A stretch of DNA of 64,000 bases. It comes from Nitrobacter sp039808345 (GTDB lineage Bacteria; Pseudomonadota; Alphaproteobacteria; Rhizobiales; Xanthobacteraceae). Position 1 is the stretch's first letter. Every line of letters begins with the position of its first letter. The DNA is taken from the NCBI RefSeq assembly GCF_047824785.1, contig NZ_CP181167.1, positions 558,001 to 622,000 of the forward strand. The letters run 5' to 3'. Under the pieces are notes generated by a model. It was not told where the DNA came from, made no database searches, and worked only from the letters and a program-made list of their open reading frames with translations. Shown here in pieces: positions 18,167-27,222 of the stretch. The translations under genes were made by a program, and so were the position numbers.

Positions 18167-18498
18167 ACGGCCGGTCCTTGGGCGCGTATTCCGCAAGGGT
18201 AGCCCCGTTGGATGTCCTGGAGTGCCAGCGTCTCGATAAATGGCTGTGGCACGCGCGCGTGGTCAAGGCCCGCACCCAGGCCGCGGCGCTGGTCGAGGCC
18301 GGCCGTGTTCGTGTCAACGGACTACGGCAGACATCTCCCGGCCACTCCCTCAGGATTGCCGACGTGCTCACGATCAGGCTGGATCGCGGCATTCGCATCC
18401 TGAAGATTACCGGATTCGCCGAACGGCGAGGCGGCCCGACCGTGGCGCGGGCTCTCTATGACGATCTGTCGGATGTTTCCGGCGGAGCTGAAGAATAA
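18163..18498 (+). CDS. S4-domain RNA-binding protein (Hsp15-like)
   Basis: The 111-aa protein contains an S4 domain: QRLDKWLWHARVVKARTQAA and VEAGRVRVNG at about residues 21-55. It resembles Hsp15/HslR, which binds stalled 50S subunits with peptidyl-tRNA. No in-frame ATG exists near the start. Candidate starts are TTG at 18163, overlapping the helicase stop by 4 bases, or TTG at 18208. Overlap suggests translational coupling. The tail FAERRGGPTVARALYDDLSD is typical of alphaproteobacterial members. The domain is clear; the start is not. Confidence 0.85.
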   Translation: MNGRSLGAYSARVAPLDVLECQRLDKWLWHARVVKARTQAAALVEAGRVRVNGLRQTSPGHSLRIADVLTIRLDRGIRILKITGFAERRGGPTVARALYDDLSDVSGGAEE

Positions 18499-18707
18499 TC
18501 CGGACCCGAGGGTCGCCGCCGCAAGGTGGGAGGCGGTTTCGGGCAGGATCATGCTCAGTTGAAGGGAATAGGCAGGGCTCGATCCAACGAGGTTGAATTG
18601 GACACCCGGTTGAGGGATCACTTGCGCCGGACGGGTGGTTCCCGCGCTTGCGGCAACGCTATTCCTGCGCTACCCAACCTGCAAAATCGAGCCTCCCGGA
18701 GCCCTGG

Positions 18708-19046
18708 ATGACTTACGTCGTCAACGATGCCTGCATCAAATGCAAATACACCGATTGCGTTGAGGTTTGTCCTGTCGATTGCTTCTACGAAGGCGAGAAC
18801 ATGCTCGTCATTCATCCGGACGAGTGCATCGATTGCGGTGTCTGCGAACCGGAATGCCCGGCGGAGGCCATCAAGCCGGACAGCGAGCCGGGCGTTGAGA
18901 AATGGCTTGAGGTCAATGCGGAGTACGCCGGCAGGTGGCCGAACATCACGCAGAAGAAGGAAACTCCGCCGGACGCCAAGGATTTTGAGGGCCAGGAAGG
19001 CAAGTTCGAGAAATATTTTTCTCCAGAGCCCGGCGCGGGAGACTGA
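18708..19046 (+). CDS. fdxA: Ferredoxin FdxA (3Fe-4S/4Fe-4S)
   Basis: The 112-aa protein begins MTYVVNDACIKCKYTDCVEV and carries two cluster motifs: C9-x2-C-x4-C-x3-CP at the N-terminus, and CIDCGVCEPECP at about residues 40-51. This layout is that of 7Fe ferredoxins of the FdxA type. The C-terminal extension (WPNITQKKETPPDAKDFEGQ) is the usual family tail. It carries electrons in the cytoplasm; partners are unknown. It lies between the S4 gene and carD, in the usual order for Bradyrhizobiaceae. ATG 18708 places the first cysteine at the expected position. Confidence 0.95.
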   Translation: MTYVVNDACIKCKYTDCVEVCPVDCFYEGENMLVIHPDECIDCGVCEPECPAEAIKPDSEPGVEKWLEVNAEYAGRWPNITQKKETPPDAKDFEGQEGKFEKYFSPEPGAGD

Positions 19047-19469
19047 TCGTTTTCGCGCGCCTTTGGGATGCGTGCTCCGGCGGTCCTGGCTCACCGGTCA
19101 ATATTTACCTTTTTTGACGACTGGAGGCATGGAAAGTCCGCCAGAGCGCGGGCGCGCGCATAAATCATTGATTTTTGCGGAAAATGTGCTATCTTGAGCG
19201 TGTTTCCGAATTCGACTGTACATTTTACCTGCTTATGAGTCCGGAAGGACTCCGGCGTGAACATCCAGGAAGGCGTGGGTATCCACGCGCGGGCTGTGTC
19301 ACAGAAAACACGTAAAAAAACGAGTTTGAGGACGTCTACCGCTCGCCGCGGTGGAACAAAAGCTCGTGCCCGGACCGCGGCCTCGATCGCGCGAACGACG
19401 GCTGCCAAGCGTTCGGCCGGAAAATCCTCAAGAAATACCGGAAAATCCTCAAGAAATAAAAGAGGCGAA
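19047..19469. other. Leader region upstream of carD
   Basis: 423 bases lie between fdxA and the chosen carD start. The open frame extends to a GTG at 19257 through a lysine/arginine/serine-rich stretch. An imperfect direct duplication CCGGAAAATCCTCAAGAAAT occurs in tandem at about 19422-19459, just before the AGAGG ribosome-binding site. The promoter is expected in 19047-19250 (an AT-richer stretch around 19150-19230). Confidence 0.5.
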
Positions 19470-20327
19470 ATGCCAAGCAAGACCGCCAGAGCGTCCGCAA
19501 ACACCGCTACGTCGAAGACCGCTGCTTCGAAAACTGTTGCTTCCGCTTCGAAGACCGCTGCTTCGAAAGCCGGATCGAGGGCGGCTGCTTCCAAGACCGC
19601 TTCCGCCTCGAAGGTCGGTTCCAGGACCTCTGTCAAGCCGGCGGCGAAGCCCGCTGCGAAGGCGGCTGTGGCCAGTAAGCCTGCGGTGAAGCCGGTGGCC
19701 AGGGCAGGCGCACGCGTGGAGGAGCCGAAGAAGGTTCTGACCCAGCGCCAGGGGTTCAAGACCGGCGAGTTCGTGGTCTATCCCGCGCACGGTGTCGGCC
19801 AGATTCTGGCGATCGAAGAGCAGGAGATCGCCGGCGCCAAGCTTGAGCTGTTCGTTATCAATTTCATCAAGGACAAAATGACTCTGCGGGTGCCGACGGC
19901 GAAGGTTGCCAATGTCGGCATGCGTAAGCTGTCCGACCCGGGTCTGGTGAAGCGGGCGCTCGAAACCCTGAAGGGCCGCGCGCGCATCAAGCGCACCATG
20001 TGGTCGCGGCGGGCGCAGGAATACGAAGCGAAGATCAACTCCGGGGATATTGTTGCGATCGCCGAAGTGGTCCGCGACCTCTATCGATCGGAATCCCAGC
20101 CGGAGCAGTCCTACAGCGAACGTCAGCTCTACGAAGCCGCGCTTGATCGTCTGTCGCGCGAGATTGCGGTCGTTCAGCACGTCACGGAGACCGAAGCGGT
20201 CAAGGAAATCGAGGGTCAACTGGCCAAGAGTCCGCGCCGTGGCGCCAAGGCGGAGGCGGGCGCCGAGGCTGACGGCGACCTGGAAGCCGATGGTGATGAC
20301 GCCGCCGTGGCCGACGAGGCCGCCTGA
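19470..20327 (+). CDS. carD: CarD family transcriptional regulator
   Basis: From ATG 19470, preceded by AGAGG, the protein is 285 aa. Residues 1-93 form an alanine/lysine/serine/threonine tail resembling histone H1-like repeats (KTAASKTVASASKTAASKAG). The CarD/CdnL RNA-polymerase-interacting domain begins at about 97 (FKTGEFVVYPAHGVGQI). The helical C-terminal DNA-binding part includes TLKGRARIKRTMWSRRAQEY. The last 40 residues are acidic. CarD proteins stabilise open promoter complexes, notably at rRNA promoters. A GTG start at 19257 would add 71 more basic residues and cannot be excluded. A terminator-like stem follows at 20385. Confidence 0.92.
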   Translation: MPSKTARASANTATSKTAASKTVASASKTAASKAGSRAAASKTASASKVGSRTSVKPAAKPAAKAAVASKPAVKPVARAGARVEEPKKVLTQRQGFKTGEFVVYPAHGVGQILAIEEQEIAGAKLELFVINFIKDKMTLRVPTAKVANVGMRKLSDPGLVKRALETLKGRARIKRTMWSRRAQEYEAKINSGDIVAIAEVVRDLYRSESQPEQSYSERQLYEAALDRLSREIAVVQHVTETEAVKEIEGQLAKSPRRGAKAEAGAEADGDLEADGDDAAVADEAA

Positions 20328-20384
20328 CGGCGAGCAGCGATTATAGAACGCCGGCCTTTCGGCGGGACGTATGGAAACTGAATG

Positions 20385-20412
20385 GAGGCTCCCGCTTAAC
20401 GGGGGCCTCTTT
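20385..20412 (+). terminator. Rho-independent terminator of carD
   Basis: GAGGCTCCCG pairs with CGGGGGCCTC (one T-G wobble) around the loop CTTAA, then CTTTGG. It starts 57 bases after the carD stop. Confidence 0.7.
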
Positions 20413-20536
20413 GGTTTCAGGGCACAGACTTTGTGATTTTGCTGATGATGGCACGCGTGTGTCGCATAGACGAGCGGCGGAGCAGGCGAGCGGGTACAGC
20501 GCGTACATGGTCGTTTCCGGTGCGGGGGGTGCCTGA

Positions 20537-20640
20537 AGCGTTTTCGAGCGAAGCGGATGACCTGTTCGCGTGAAGAAAACGCGTCAAAACAATAAAGACA
20601 AGAATCTTTCACCATTTTCATGAAGCGGCGAAAGGCTCTT
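20537..20640. repeat. Family A repeat
   Basis: AGCGTTTTCGAGCGAAGCGG starts the unit; GAAAACGCGTCAAAACA is the returning arm, followed by TCTTTCACC and GGCGAAAGGC stem remnants. Confidence 0.75.
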
Positions 20641-20752
20641 GGAGCATGATCGGTCCGATCAAGCCGAATCGGAGCATGCTTTCGAAATGAAGGATTGTCT
20701 GGCCGCATCCTCTGGCGGCGAATCAACATCCACTTCGCCGGAAAATGCTCCG
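20641..20752. repeat. Family C repeat
   Basis: GGAGCATGATCGG pairs imperfectly with CCGAATCGGAGCATGCT; the second arm pair is CGCATCC and GGAAAATGC around TTCGCC. The unit directly abuts a family A copy. Confidence 0.7.
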
Positions 20753-20943
20753 GCGGTTTCCTGACATCAGCTTTCCAAAAGATCGCGCGGATCATAACCG
20801 GGGCTGCCCGGTCGCGGCGGGAGCCGCCCGCGCTAAAGCCGCGCTTCCCTACCCTGTTCAAGGAGCAATCGTAAAGGCGTCGATCACACCGAACCGCCGC
20901 GCGCATCCGGCTCCGATGTAATGCCCGATAATATACACCTTAT

Positions 20944-20975
20944 GAAAATGGCCACCTCGTTTCCGAGGTGGCCAT
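20944..20975 (-). terminator. Probable terminator of the Bax-inhibitor gene
   Basis: Read on the minus strand, ATGGCCACCTCG-GAAA-CGAGGTGGCCAT is a perfect 12-bp stem with a GAAA tetraloop followed by TTTTCAT. It lies about 125 bases after the stop of the gene at 21100. Confidence 0.65.
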
Positions 20976-21099
20976 CCAATCTGGGTGCCCGCGTTCTACA
21001 CTATCTAAAAAACAGCGGCCACTTTGAATACCAGTCCATCCATCAATCCATTCGCGGCCTGATCTGACACGGGATGGAAAGGCCCGCTTCAAGCCCTGC

Positions 21100-21891
21100 C
21101 TATTCGCGCTGTCCCAGCAACTGCAGCAGCAGCGTGAACAGGTTGATGAAGTTCAGGTAGAGCGACAGCGCGCCGGTAATAGCCGCGCGCTCGGCGATCT
21201 CGCCGCCCTGTGAGGCATAACCGTAGATGTATTCATTCTTCAGCCGCTGGGTGTCCCAGGCGGTGAGGCCCGCGAACACCAGCACGCCTGCGACCGAGAC
21301 AACGAACTGCAACGCGGAGCTCGCGATGAACAGGTTCACCAAGCTGGCGATAATGACGCCGATCAGGCCCATGAACAGGAATGAACCCATTCCGGTCATG
21401 TCACGCTTGGTAGTGTAGCCGAACAGGCTCAGCGCGCCGAACGAGGCTGCGGTGATGAAGAACACCCGCACGATCGAGGTGTGTGTGTACACCAGGAAGA
21501 TCGAGGACAGCGAAAGGCCCATCAGGGCGGAGAACGCCCAGAACAACATCTGCGCTGTCGCCGGCTTGAGCCGGTTGATGCCGAACGAGATGACAAAGAC
21601 CATCGCCAGCGGCGCGAGGATGAACACCCACTTCAAGGGGCTCACGAACATCGCATAGCCGAACGGCGTGAGGTAGGCGTTGCCAAGCTGGGCGGCGGCG
21701 CCGGACGGATCGCCGGTGACGGCCGCCATGTAGACGCCGAGCGCGGCCAGACCGGTGATGGCGAGACCGATCGACATGTAGTTGTAGATTTTGAGCATAT
21801 AAGCGCGAAGACCGGCATCGACGGCGGCGGCATCAACGCGCCCGTCAGCACGGCCAAGCGGAGTGGCATAGTTGCGGTCTAAGTCCGACAT
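21100..21891 (-). CDS. Bax inhibitor-1/YccA family membrane protein
   Basis: The 263-aa protein has a short hydrophilic N-terminus (about 35 residues) and seven hydrophobic helices, such as IGLAITGLAALGVYMAAVTG and AMVFVISFGINRL. The family signature region is in VFAGLTAWDTQRLKNEY near residue 215. Bacterial BI-1/YccA proteins are inner-membrane proteins linked to FtsH proteolysis or calcium leak. The acidic end LLGQRE is normal. The gene stands alone. The 294 bases upstream (21892-22185) hold its promoter and no gene. Confidence 0.92.
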   Translation of the reverse strand: MSDLDRNYATPLGRADGRVDAAAVDAGLRAYMLKIYNYMSIGLAITGLAALGVYMAAVTGDPSGAAAQLGNAYLTPFGYAMFVSPLKWVFILAPLAMVFVISFGINRLKPATAQMLFWAFSALMGLSLSSIFLVYTHTSIVRVFFITAASFGALSLFGYTTKRDMTGMGSFLFMGLIGVIIASLVNLFIASSALQFVVSVAGVLVFAGLTAWDTQRLKNEYIYGYASQGGEIAERAAITGALSLYLNFINLFTLLLQLLGQRE

Positions 21892-22185
21892 GTCGAATTC
21901 CCGTGGTTAGCTGGCATCGTATGAAACGCGCCAGTGCGAAATCTGTTTCGGATACCTGGTTTGCTGATTATCGATGTCCGGTCAATCAGGACCAGCATCC
22001 GACCAACCCATATGTGGGAAACTAACACAATCGCCGCAAGCTTCCATGCGCGGCTGAATGTCGCCCTCCGGAACTGGCGCGGCTTCCAAAGGCGTTGAAG
22101 GGAGAAAAACGATAAAAGACTCAGATTCGTAAAGGAACCTTTCACCGACCACGTGACGTGATCGTCCAGAACCCGCTTCATATTG

Positions 22186-24741
22186 TCATAAATTTCTCAG
22201 CACCGACGCCGGCTTCTGAGTGAGCGCCATCAGCGTGCCGGCAAGCCCCAGCGCGACCGTGACGATCAGCGCTGCGGCGACCACGATGGCCGCGCTTGCT
22301 GCCTGCCATTCGAAACCGAGCGTCATCAATCGCGTCACGATGAGCCACGCGGCAAGCGAACCGGCCGCCATGCCGAACACCGCTGTCGCCGCACCGATCA
22401 TGAGGTATTCCAGCGCATATGCGCCGAGCAGCCGCAGCCTCGTGGCGCCGAGAGTCTTCAAAATCACCGCGTCATAGACGCGGTGCCGATGGCCGGCGGC
22501 CAGCGCGCCGCCAAGAACAAGGATCGCCGAAACAAGGGTGACGGTGCTGGCGCCGCGGATCGCCAGCACGAGGTTGGTGACGACCGTGCCGATGGTTTCG
22601 AGGGCCTCGCGGACCCGCACGCTCGTCACCATCGGGAAGACGTCGGCCACAGCCTTGATGATGGCTGCGTCTTTCGCAGGGCTGTCATGCATTTCTGTCA
22701 GGGTGGCGATATGGGTGTGAGGCGCGCCGCGAAACGCATTGGGCGAGAACACCAGCACGAAATTGATGCCGAGGCTCTGCCAGTCAACATTGCGCATGTT
22801 GCTGATGGTCGCCGTGATGTCGCGCCCGAGCACGTTCACGACCACGGTGTCGCCGATCCTGAGTCCAAGCCCGTCGGCCAGCTTCTTCTCGAACGACACC
22901 AGCGGCGGGCCGTTATAATCCGGCCCCCACCACTTCCCCTCGACCACTTTCGATCCCTTCGGCACCTCGCCGGTGTAGGTCAGGCCGCGATCGCTTTGCA
23001 GCACCCATTGGGCGTCGCGCGAGGGTTTCAGCTCCTCGGCTTTGACGCCGCGCGCCGCGACGATGCGCCCGCGCAGCATCGGGACATCCTCAACGATCGC
23101 CTGCGGAGTCAGCCGCTTGAGATATTCGTCGAACCGGGCCGATGCCGATGAGGGGATGTCGATGAAGTACAGCGTCGGCGCGCGCTCCGGCAGCGCCGCC
23201 GAGAACTGCCGCCGCAGGTTGCCATCGATCTGGGTGATCGTGACCAGAACCGCAAGGCCGAGGCCGAGCGAAAGCACCACGGATGGCGTCAGCGTTCCCG
23301 GACGATGGATGTTTGAAACCGCAAGGCGCAGCATGGTGATCCGGGATCGCGGCAGCCGCCGTGCGAGCGCCATCAATCCCGAGGCGATGCCGCGCAGCAA
23401 CGCAAACACGATCGCCGCCGCCACCATGAACACCAGCGCCACGCGCTTGTCATAGGCAAGACCGATGGCGATGCCGGCCAGTGTCGCGATCAGGAGTGCT
23501 ATCAAGACAAGGTAGCGGGCCTGCGGCCGGACGACTTCGTGAGCAACGGTGTCGCGAAACAGGGCCGAGACCGGAATGTCATGCGCCCGTGTCAGCGGCC
23601 ACATGCTGAAGGCCAGCGCCGTCAACAGCCCATACACCGCCGATAGCGCCAATTCATCGGGATGCAGCATCGGCGCGACCGGCAGCGGCAGCAGGTGGCC
23701 GAAGGCGCCGACAATGATGAAAGGCAGCGCCGCGCCGATCATCAGGCCGGCGAGCGAGCCGACAGCCGCCAGCACCATGACTTGCGACAGATAGATCGCG
23801 AACACGTCGCGTCCGGTCGCGCCCACCGCCTTGAGCGTTGCAATGATGTCGCGCCGCCGGTCGATGTGGCTCTTGACGGCGTTGCCGACGCCGACGCCCC
23901 CGACGAGCAGAGCGGCGAGTCCGACCAGGGTCAGGTACTGCGTGAAACGCAGGATGGTCCGCTCAAGCTGCGGCGAGGCGTTGGTGCGGCTGCGGATCTC
24001 CCAGCCGGACTCCGGCAGCGCCTTCCGCGCGGCATCGGCCAGCGCCGCCGCCGCCCTGTCGTCCGCGCCATTGCCCGCAAGCCGAACCCGGTAGATCCAG
24101 CGCACCAGGCTGCCGGGTTGCAGCAACGCAGCGGCGCGCAGGCCGTCAATGCTGACCAGGAAACGCGGCCCGAGGCCAAGGCCGCCTGCCAGCTTGTCGG
24201 GCTCGCTTTCGATCGCGCTTCGGATCTCGAAGGTGGCGCTTCCGATCGTCACGCGATCGCCGACCTTGAGATCCAGCCGCGCCAGCAGGGTCGGGTCAGC
24301 GGCCGCGCCGAAGGTCCTGTCACGCTCAGCGAGCAGATCGGGCATCGGGATGTCCGGAGTCAGCGTCAGCGCGCCGAGCATGGGATAGGCCCCGTCGACC
24401 GCCTTGAGTTCGACCAGCGCCAGCCTGCCGTCCGGCGCCCGCGCCATCGCTCGCAGCGTCGCCGCTACCGAGACCGTTCCGCGCGCGCGCAGGAAGGCGA
24501 TCTCGTCCGGTCTGGCTTCGCGCTGGATCAGCGAAAACGACACATCGCCGCCGAGCAGCGTGCGGCCCTCGCGCGCCAACCCATCCGACAGGCTGGACGC
24601 CACGGATCCGACGCCTGCAATCGCCATGACGCCAAGCGCGATGCAGGCGATGAAGACATAAAAGCCGCGCAGCCCGCCGCGCAGCTCACGCAACGCCAGG
24701 CGCAGGGGAAGAAACCGCGCGCGGGTCATCTTCGCCGTCAT
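22186..24741 (-). CDS. ABC transporter permease, FtsX/YbbP type
   Basis: The 851-aa protein has an N-terminal membrane helix (FYVFIACIALGVMAIAGVGS), a large periplasmic domain, and two FtsX-type blocks of three helices each at about 260-420 and 700-850. This layout matches YbbP/lolE-like permeases of lysophospholipase-linked ABC exporters. Together with the upstream ATPase at 24818 it forms a complete exporter. E. coli has the same genes as ybbA-ybbP beside tesA, and tesA is divergent here. The substrate is unknown, probably lipid or hydrophobic. Extensive antisense open frames in this region are composition artefacts. Confidence 0.9.
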   Translation of the reverse strand: MTAKMTRARFLPLRLALRELRGGLRGFYVFIACIALGVMAIAGVGSVASSLSDGLAREGRTLLGGDVSFSLIQREARPDEIAFLRARGTVSVAATLRAMARAPDGRLALVELKAVDGAYPMLGALTLTPDIPMPDLLAERDRTFGAAADPTLLARLDLKVGDRVTIGSATFEIRSAIESEPDKLAGGLGLGPRFLVSIDGLRAAALLQPGSLVRWIYRVRLAGNGADDRAAAALADAARKALPESGWEIRSRTNASPQLERTILRFTQYLTLVGLAALLVGGVGVGNAVKSHIDRRRDIIATLKAVGATGRDVFAIYLSQVMVLAAVGSLAGLMIGAALPFIIVGAFGHLLPLPVAPMLHPDELALSAVYGLLTALAFSMWPLTRAHDIPVSALFRDTVAHEVVRPQARYLVLIALLIATLAGIAIGLAYDKRVALVFMVAAAIVFALLRGIASGLMALARRLPRSRITMLRLAVSNIHRPGTLTPSVVLSLGLGLAVLVTITQIDGNLRRQFSAALPERAPTLYFIDIPSSASARFDEYLKRLTPQAIVEDVPMLRGRIVAARGVKAEELKPSRDAQWVLQSDRGLTYTGEVPKGSKVVEGKWWGPDYNGPPLVSFEKKLADGLGLRIGDTVVVNVLGRDITATISNMRNVDWQSLGINFVLVFSPNAFRGAPHTHIATLTEMHDSPAKDAAIIKAVADVFPMVTSVRVREALETIGTVVTNLVLAIRGASTVTLVSAILVLGGALAAGHRHRVYDAVILKTLGATRLRLLGAYALEYLMIGAATAVFGMAAGSLAAWLIVTRLMTLGFEWQAASAAIVVAAALIVTVALGLAGTLMALTQKPASVLRNL

Positions 24742-24817
24742 CGCCGATGCGCCACTGCATATCGGGCGGGAAAGAACCGCGTGATCCCGGAAATCATGAC
24801 GACGCAGCGGGCCGGGT

Positions 24818-25540
24818 TCATCGACCTGCTCCGTCGAGACGGCCGGAACGTAGCCTCACCACGCGGTCGCAGCGTTGCGCGAGCGAGGTGTCGTGGGTCA
24901 CCAGCACCAGCGTCATGCCGCGCTCGGCATGCCTGGCGAATAGGAGATCGACGATCTGCTGGCCGGTCGTCTCATCCAGGTTGCCGGTCGGTTCGTCGGC
25001 AACGAGTATCGCCGGATCGGGCGCGAACGCCCTCGCCAGCGCCACGCGCTGCTGCTCGCCGCCGGATAGCTGCGTCGGATAATGATGCAGCCGCGCGCCG
25101 AGACCGACCGCCTCCAGTTCGCTCGCCGCGCGTCGGGATGCGTCCGCGTCGCCGGCGAGTTCGAGCGGTACGGCGACGTTCTCCAGCGCCGTCATGGTCG
25201 GGATCAGATGAAATGACTGGAACACGATGCCGACATGACGCCCGCGGAACCGCGCCAGACCGTCTTCGTCGAGAGCATTGAAAGAAGTGCCGTTGACCAC
25301 CACCTCTCCGCTGTCGGGGCGTTCCAGTCCCGCCATGACCATGAGCAGGGTGGATTTCCCCGACCCGGACGGACCGATCAAACCGATCGCTTCGGCGGGG
25401 GCGATGCGAAGACTGATGTCCTTCAGGATGTGGACTCGCGCGGCGCCGCTGCCCAGCGTGAGATTGACGTTGGAAATCGCGATGGCGTCCGGGATTTCGG
25501 AATAGCTGGCTGGAGACGAGCGTTCGATGAGATTATCCAT
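24818..25540 (-). CDS. ABC transporter ATP-binding protein, YbbA/LolD type
   Basis: The 240-aa protein has a Walker A GPSGSGKST (about residues 55-63), signature LSGGEQQRVALARAF and Walker B ILVADEPTGNLDE, with the Q-loop in VFQSFHLIPTMTALENVAV. The LDETTG segment after Walker B is typical of the MacB/LolD/YbbA class, which works with FtsX-like permeases. The permease starts 77 bases downstream. Its ATG (25538-25540) lies only 10 bases from a possible esterase start on the other strand, so promoters overlap or the true esterase start is further in. Confidence 0.94.
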   Translation of the reverse strand: MDNLIERSSPASYSEIPDAIAISNVNLTLGSGAARVHILKDISLRIAPAEAIGLIGPSGSGKSTLLMVMAGLERPDSGEVVVNGTSFNALDEDGLARFRGRHVGIVFQSFHLIPTMTALENVAVPLELAGDADASRRAASELEAVGLGARLHHYPTQLSGGEQQRVALARAFAPDPAILVADEPTGNLDETTGQQIVDLLFARHAERGMTLVLVTHDTSLAQRCDRVVRLRSGRLDGAGR

Positions 25541-25550
25541 GCCTGTTCCT

Positions 25551-26366
25551 ATGTTCGCTTATCCTGTGCCGCCGTTCCGCGCGAACTTCGGATTCAGAAG
25601 GACACTGCAAATATGTTCCAGCGTGCTTCTGCGTAGAAAGTCTCCAGAGCACCTGAAGCAGAATAACGGAGACTGCCTCAGCCGCCGCGCTGGCTCATAT
25701 GGCGTTTCTTTTTCCGCGATCGAGAGGTTGACGCGCGGCTTTGCGCTGTTGCTGCTCGGTGCAGGCTTGGTCCTCGCAGCCCCGGCGCGGGCCGCGGACC
25801 CCGTCAGGATCGTTGTGCTCGGCGATTCCTTGAGCGCCGGCCTTGGACTTCCCGCCGCCGACGCATTTCCCGCGCAATTGGAAAAGGCGTTAAAAGACAA
25901 GGGTGTGAACGTCGCGATCAGCAATGCCGGCGTCTCCGGCGACACCACCTCCGGCGGTCTTGACCGGCTGGACTGGTCCGTTCCGGCCGGCACGCAGGGC
26001 GTCATCCTTGAACTCGGCGCAAATGATGCCTTGCGCGGCATCGATCCCAAGGTGACGCGCGCCGCGCTGGACGAAATTCTTACGCGCCTGAAGGCGCGCA
26101 ACATCGCGGTCCTGCTATGCGGCATGGTCGCGCCGCCGAACTATGGCGACGAATACGCGGCTCAATTCGGCGCGATCTTTCCCGATCTCGCGAAAAAACA
26201 TGGCGTGCCCTTATACTCGTTCTTTCTGGAAGGCGTTGCCGCGAACGCAAAACTCAATCAGGCGGACGGAATTCACCCGACGGCGGCTGGGGTGACAACG
26301 ATCGTCAAGAATATTCTTTCCACGGTTGAAGCCTTTCTTGACACCCTTTCCGCGCAGAAAACCTGA
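25551..26366 (+). CDS. SGNH arylesterase/lysophospholipase, TesA type
   Basis: The protein belongs to the SGNH hydrolase family: GDSLSAGLG (block I, catalytic serine), NAGVSGDTTSGG (block II), LGANDALRG (block III) and DGIHPTAAG (block V, catalytic Asp/His). A signal peptide ends at about PARAADP, so the enzyme is periplasmic. TesA hydrolyses lysophospholipids, thioesters and aryl esters. From the ATG at 25551 it is 271 aa; about 60 residues precede the signal peptide, so the real start is probably further downstream at a non-ATG codon. It is divergent from ybbA-ybbP, the same grouping as in E. coli. Confidence 0.85.
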   Translation: MFAYPVPPFRANFGFRRTLQICSSVLLRRKSPEHLKQNNGDCLSRRAGSYGVSFSAIERLTRGFALLLLGAGLVLAAPARAADPVRIVVLGDSLSAGLGLPAADAFPAQLEKALKDKGVNVAISNAGVSGDTTSGGLDRLDWSVPAGTQGVILELGANDALRGIDPKVTRAALDEILTRLKARNIAVLLCGMVAPPNYGDEYAAQFGAIFPDLAKKHGVPLYSFFLEGVAANAKLNQADGIHPTAAGVTTIVKNILSTVEAFLDTLSAQKT

Positions 26367-26383
26367 AGAAAGGATGCGCATCC

Positions 26384-26486
26384 AGGGTATGATCCGATCA
26401 AGCTGAATCGGATCATGCCCTGAAATGATGGTCTGGTCGCATTTTCTTGCGGCGGGCAGGTCATCCACTTCGCCGGAAAATGCTCT
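26384..26486. repeat. Family C repeat
   Basis: The first stem, GGTATGATCCGAT with ATCGGATCATGCC, is followed by GCATTTTCTTGCGGCGGGC and its partner CGCCGGAAAATGC. It lies between tesA and the RNA phosphodiesterase gene. Confidence 0.75.
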
Positions 26487-26617
26487 CAGTCACGGCTTGC
26501 ACCGTCACACAACTACGATAGAACGGCATTTGTGATCGCCGCCGGTCGATACCTGATAGTCTGGCCGGCATATCTGGACCGAAGCCATGCATCGAGGATT
26601 TGCATCGAGGATTTGCG

Positions 26618-27154
26618 ATGCCGCGTTTGTTCACGGGGCTGGAAATACCGCCCGAGATCTGTCGCACGCTGTCCGGTCTGCGCGGCGGCTTGCCGGGCGC
26701 CCGCTGGATCGATCCGGAGAACTACCACCTCACGCTCCGCTTTATCGGTGATATCGACGGCGCGGCGGCGAACGAGGTCGCCTCGGTGCTGCTCCGTGTC
26801 AATCGCAAGCCTTTCGAGGTGACCTTGCGGGGGCTGTCGAGCTTCGGCGGCAGGAAACCGCGCGCCGTGGTCGCCTCGGTGGAGCCGAGCGGGCCTCTGG
26901 TCGAATTGCAGGCCGAGCTTGAACGCTTGATGCAACGGTGCGGGCTGGGTCCCGAGGGGCGCAAGTTCACGCCGCACGTCACGTTGGCGCGCCTGCGCGA
27001 TGCATCCAATCAGGACGTCGCGAATTATCTGTCTGTTCGGGGGTACTTCCCGGCCACGGTATTCACCGCCGAGCGCTTTGTGCTGTTCTCCTCACGCGCC
27101 TCGGTCGGCGGCGGTCCTTACGTTGTCGAGGACGCCTACGCGCTCACCGCGTGA
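26618..27154 (+). CDS. thpR: RNA 2',3'-cyclic phosphodiesterase (2'-5' RNA ligase family)
   Basis: The 178-aa protein (MPRLFTGLEIPPEICRTL) has the two HxTx motifs of the 2H phosphoesterase superfamily, HLTL in the YHLTLRFIGD segment at about 36-45 and HVTLARL near residue 119. The enzyme opens 2',3'-cyclic phosphates on RNA ends and can join 2'-5' ends in vitro. The ATG at 26618 follows a short tandem duplication (CATCGAGGATTTG twice at about 26589-26616); the alternative start at 26600 lies inside that duplication. zapE follows on the same strand after 68 bases. Confidence 0.9.
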   Translation: MPRLFTGLEIPPEICRTLSGLRGGLPGARWIDPENYHLTLRFIGDIDGAAANEVASVLLRVNRKPFEVTLRGLSSFGGRKPRAVVASVEPSGPLVELQAELERLMQRCGLGPEGRKFTPHVTLARLRDASNQDVANYLSVRGYFPATVFTAERFVLFSSRASVGGGPYVVEDAYALTA

Positions 27155-27222
27155 TCGCAGGTTCGCAAGAACTTTCAACCAGTTCACGACGCGCATTTCC
27201 GTTCCCAAGGAGTCGTCATCCG

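Larger units (their letters stand above)
20328..21099. other. 772-base intergenic region with repeats
   Basis: Between convergent carD and the Bax-inhibitor gene. It holds the carD terminator (20385-20412), a family A repeat (20537-20640), a family C repeat (20641-20752) and a strong 12-bp-stem hairpin (20948-20975). The stretches 20413-20536 and 20760-20940 show no recognised gene. Confidence 0.6.

Noticed and set aside
23662..25281. A 539-codon plus-strand open frame
   Set aside because: It is antisense to the ABC permease and ATPase, arginine/glutamine-rich, with no domain.
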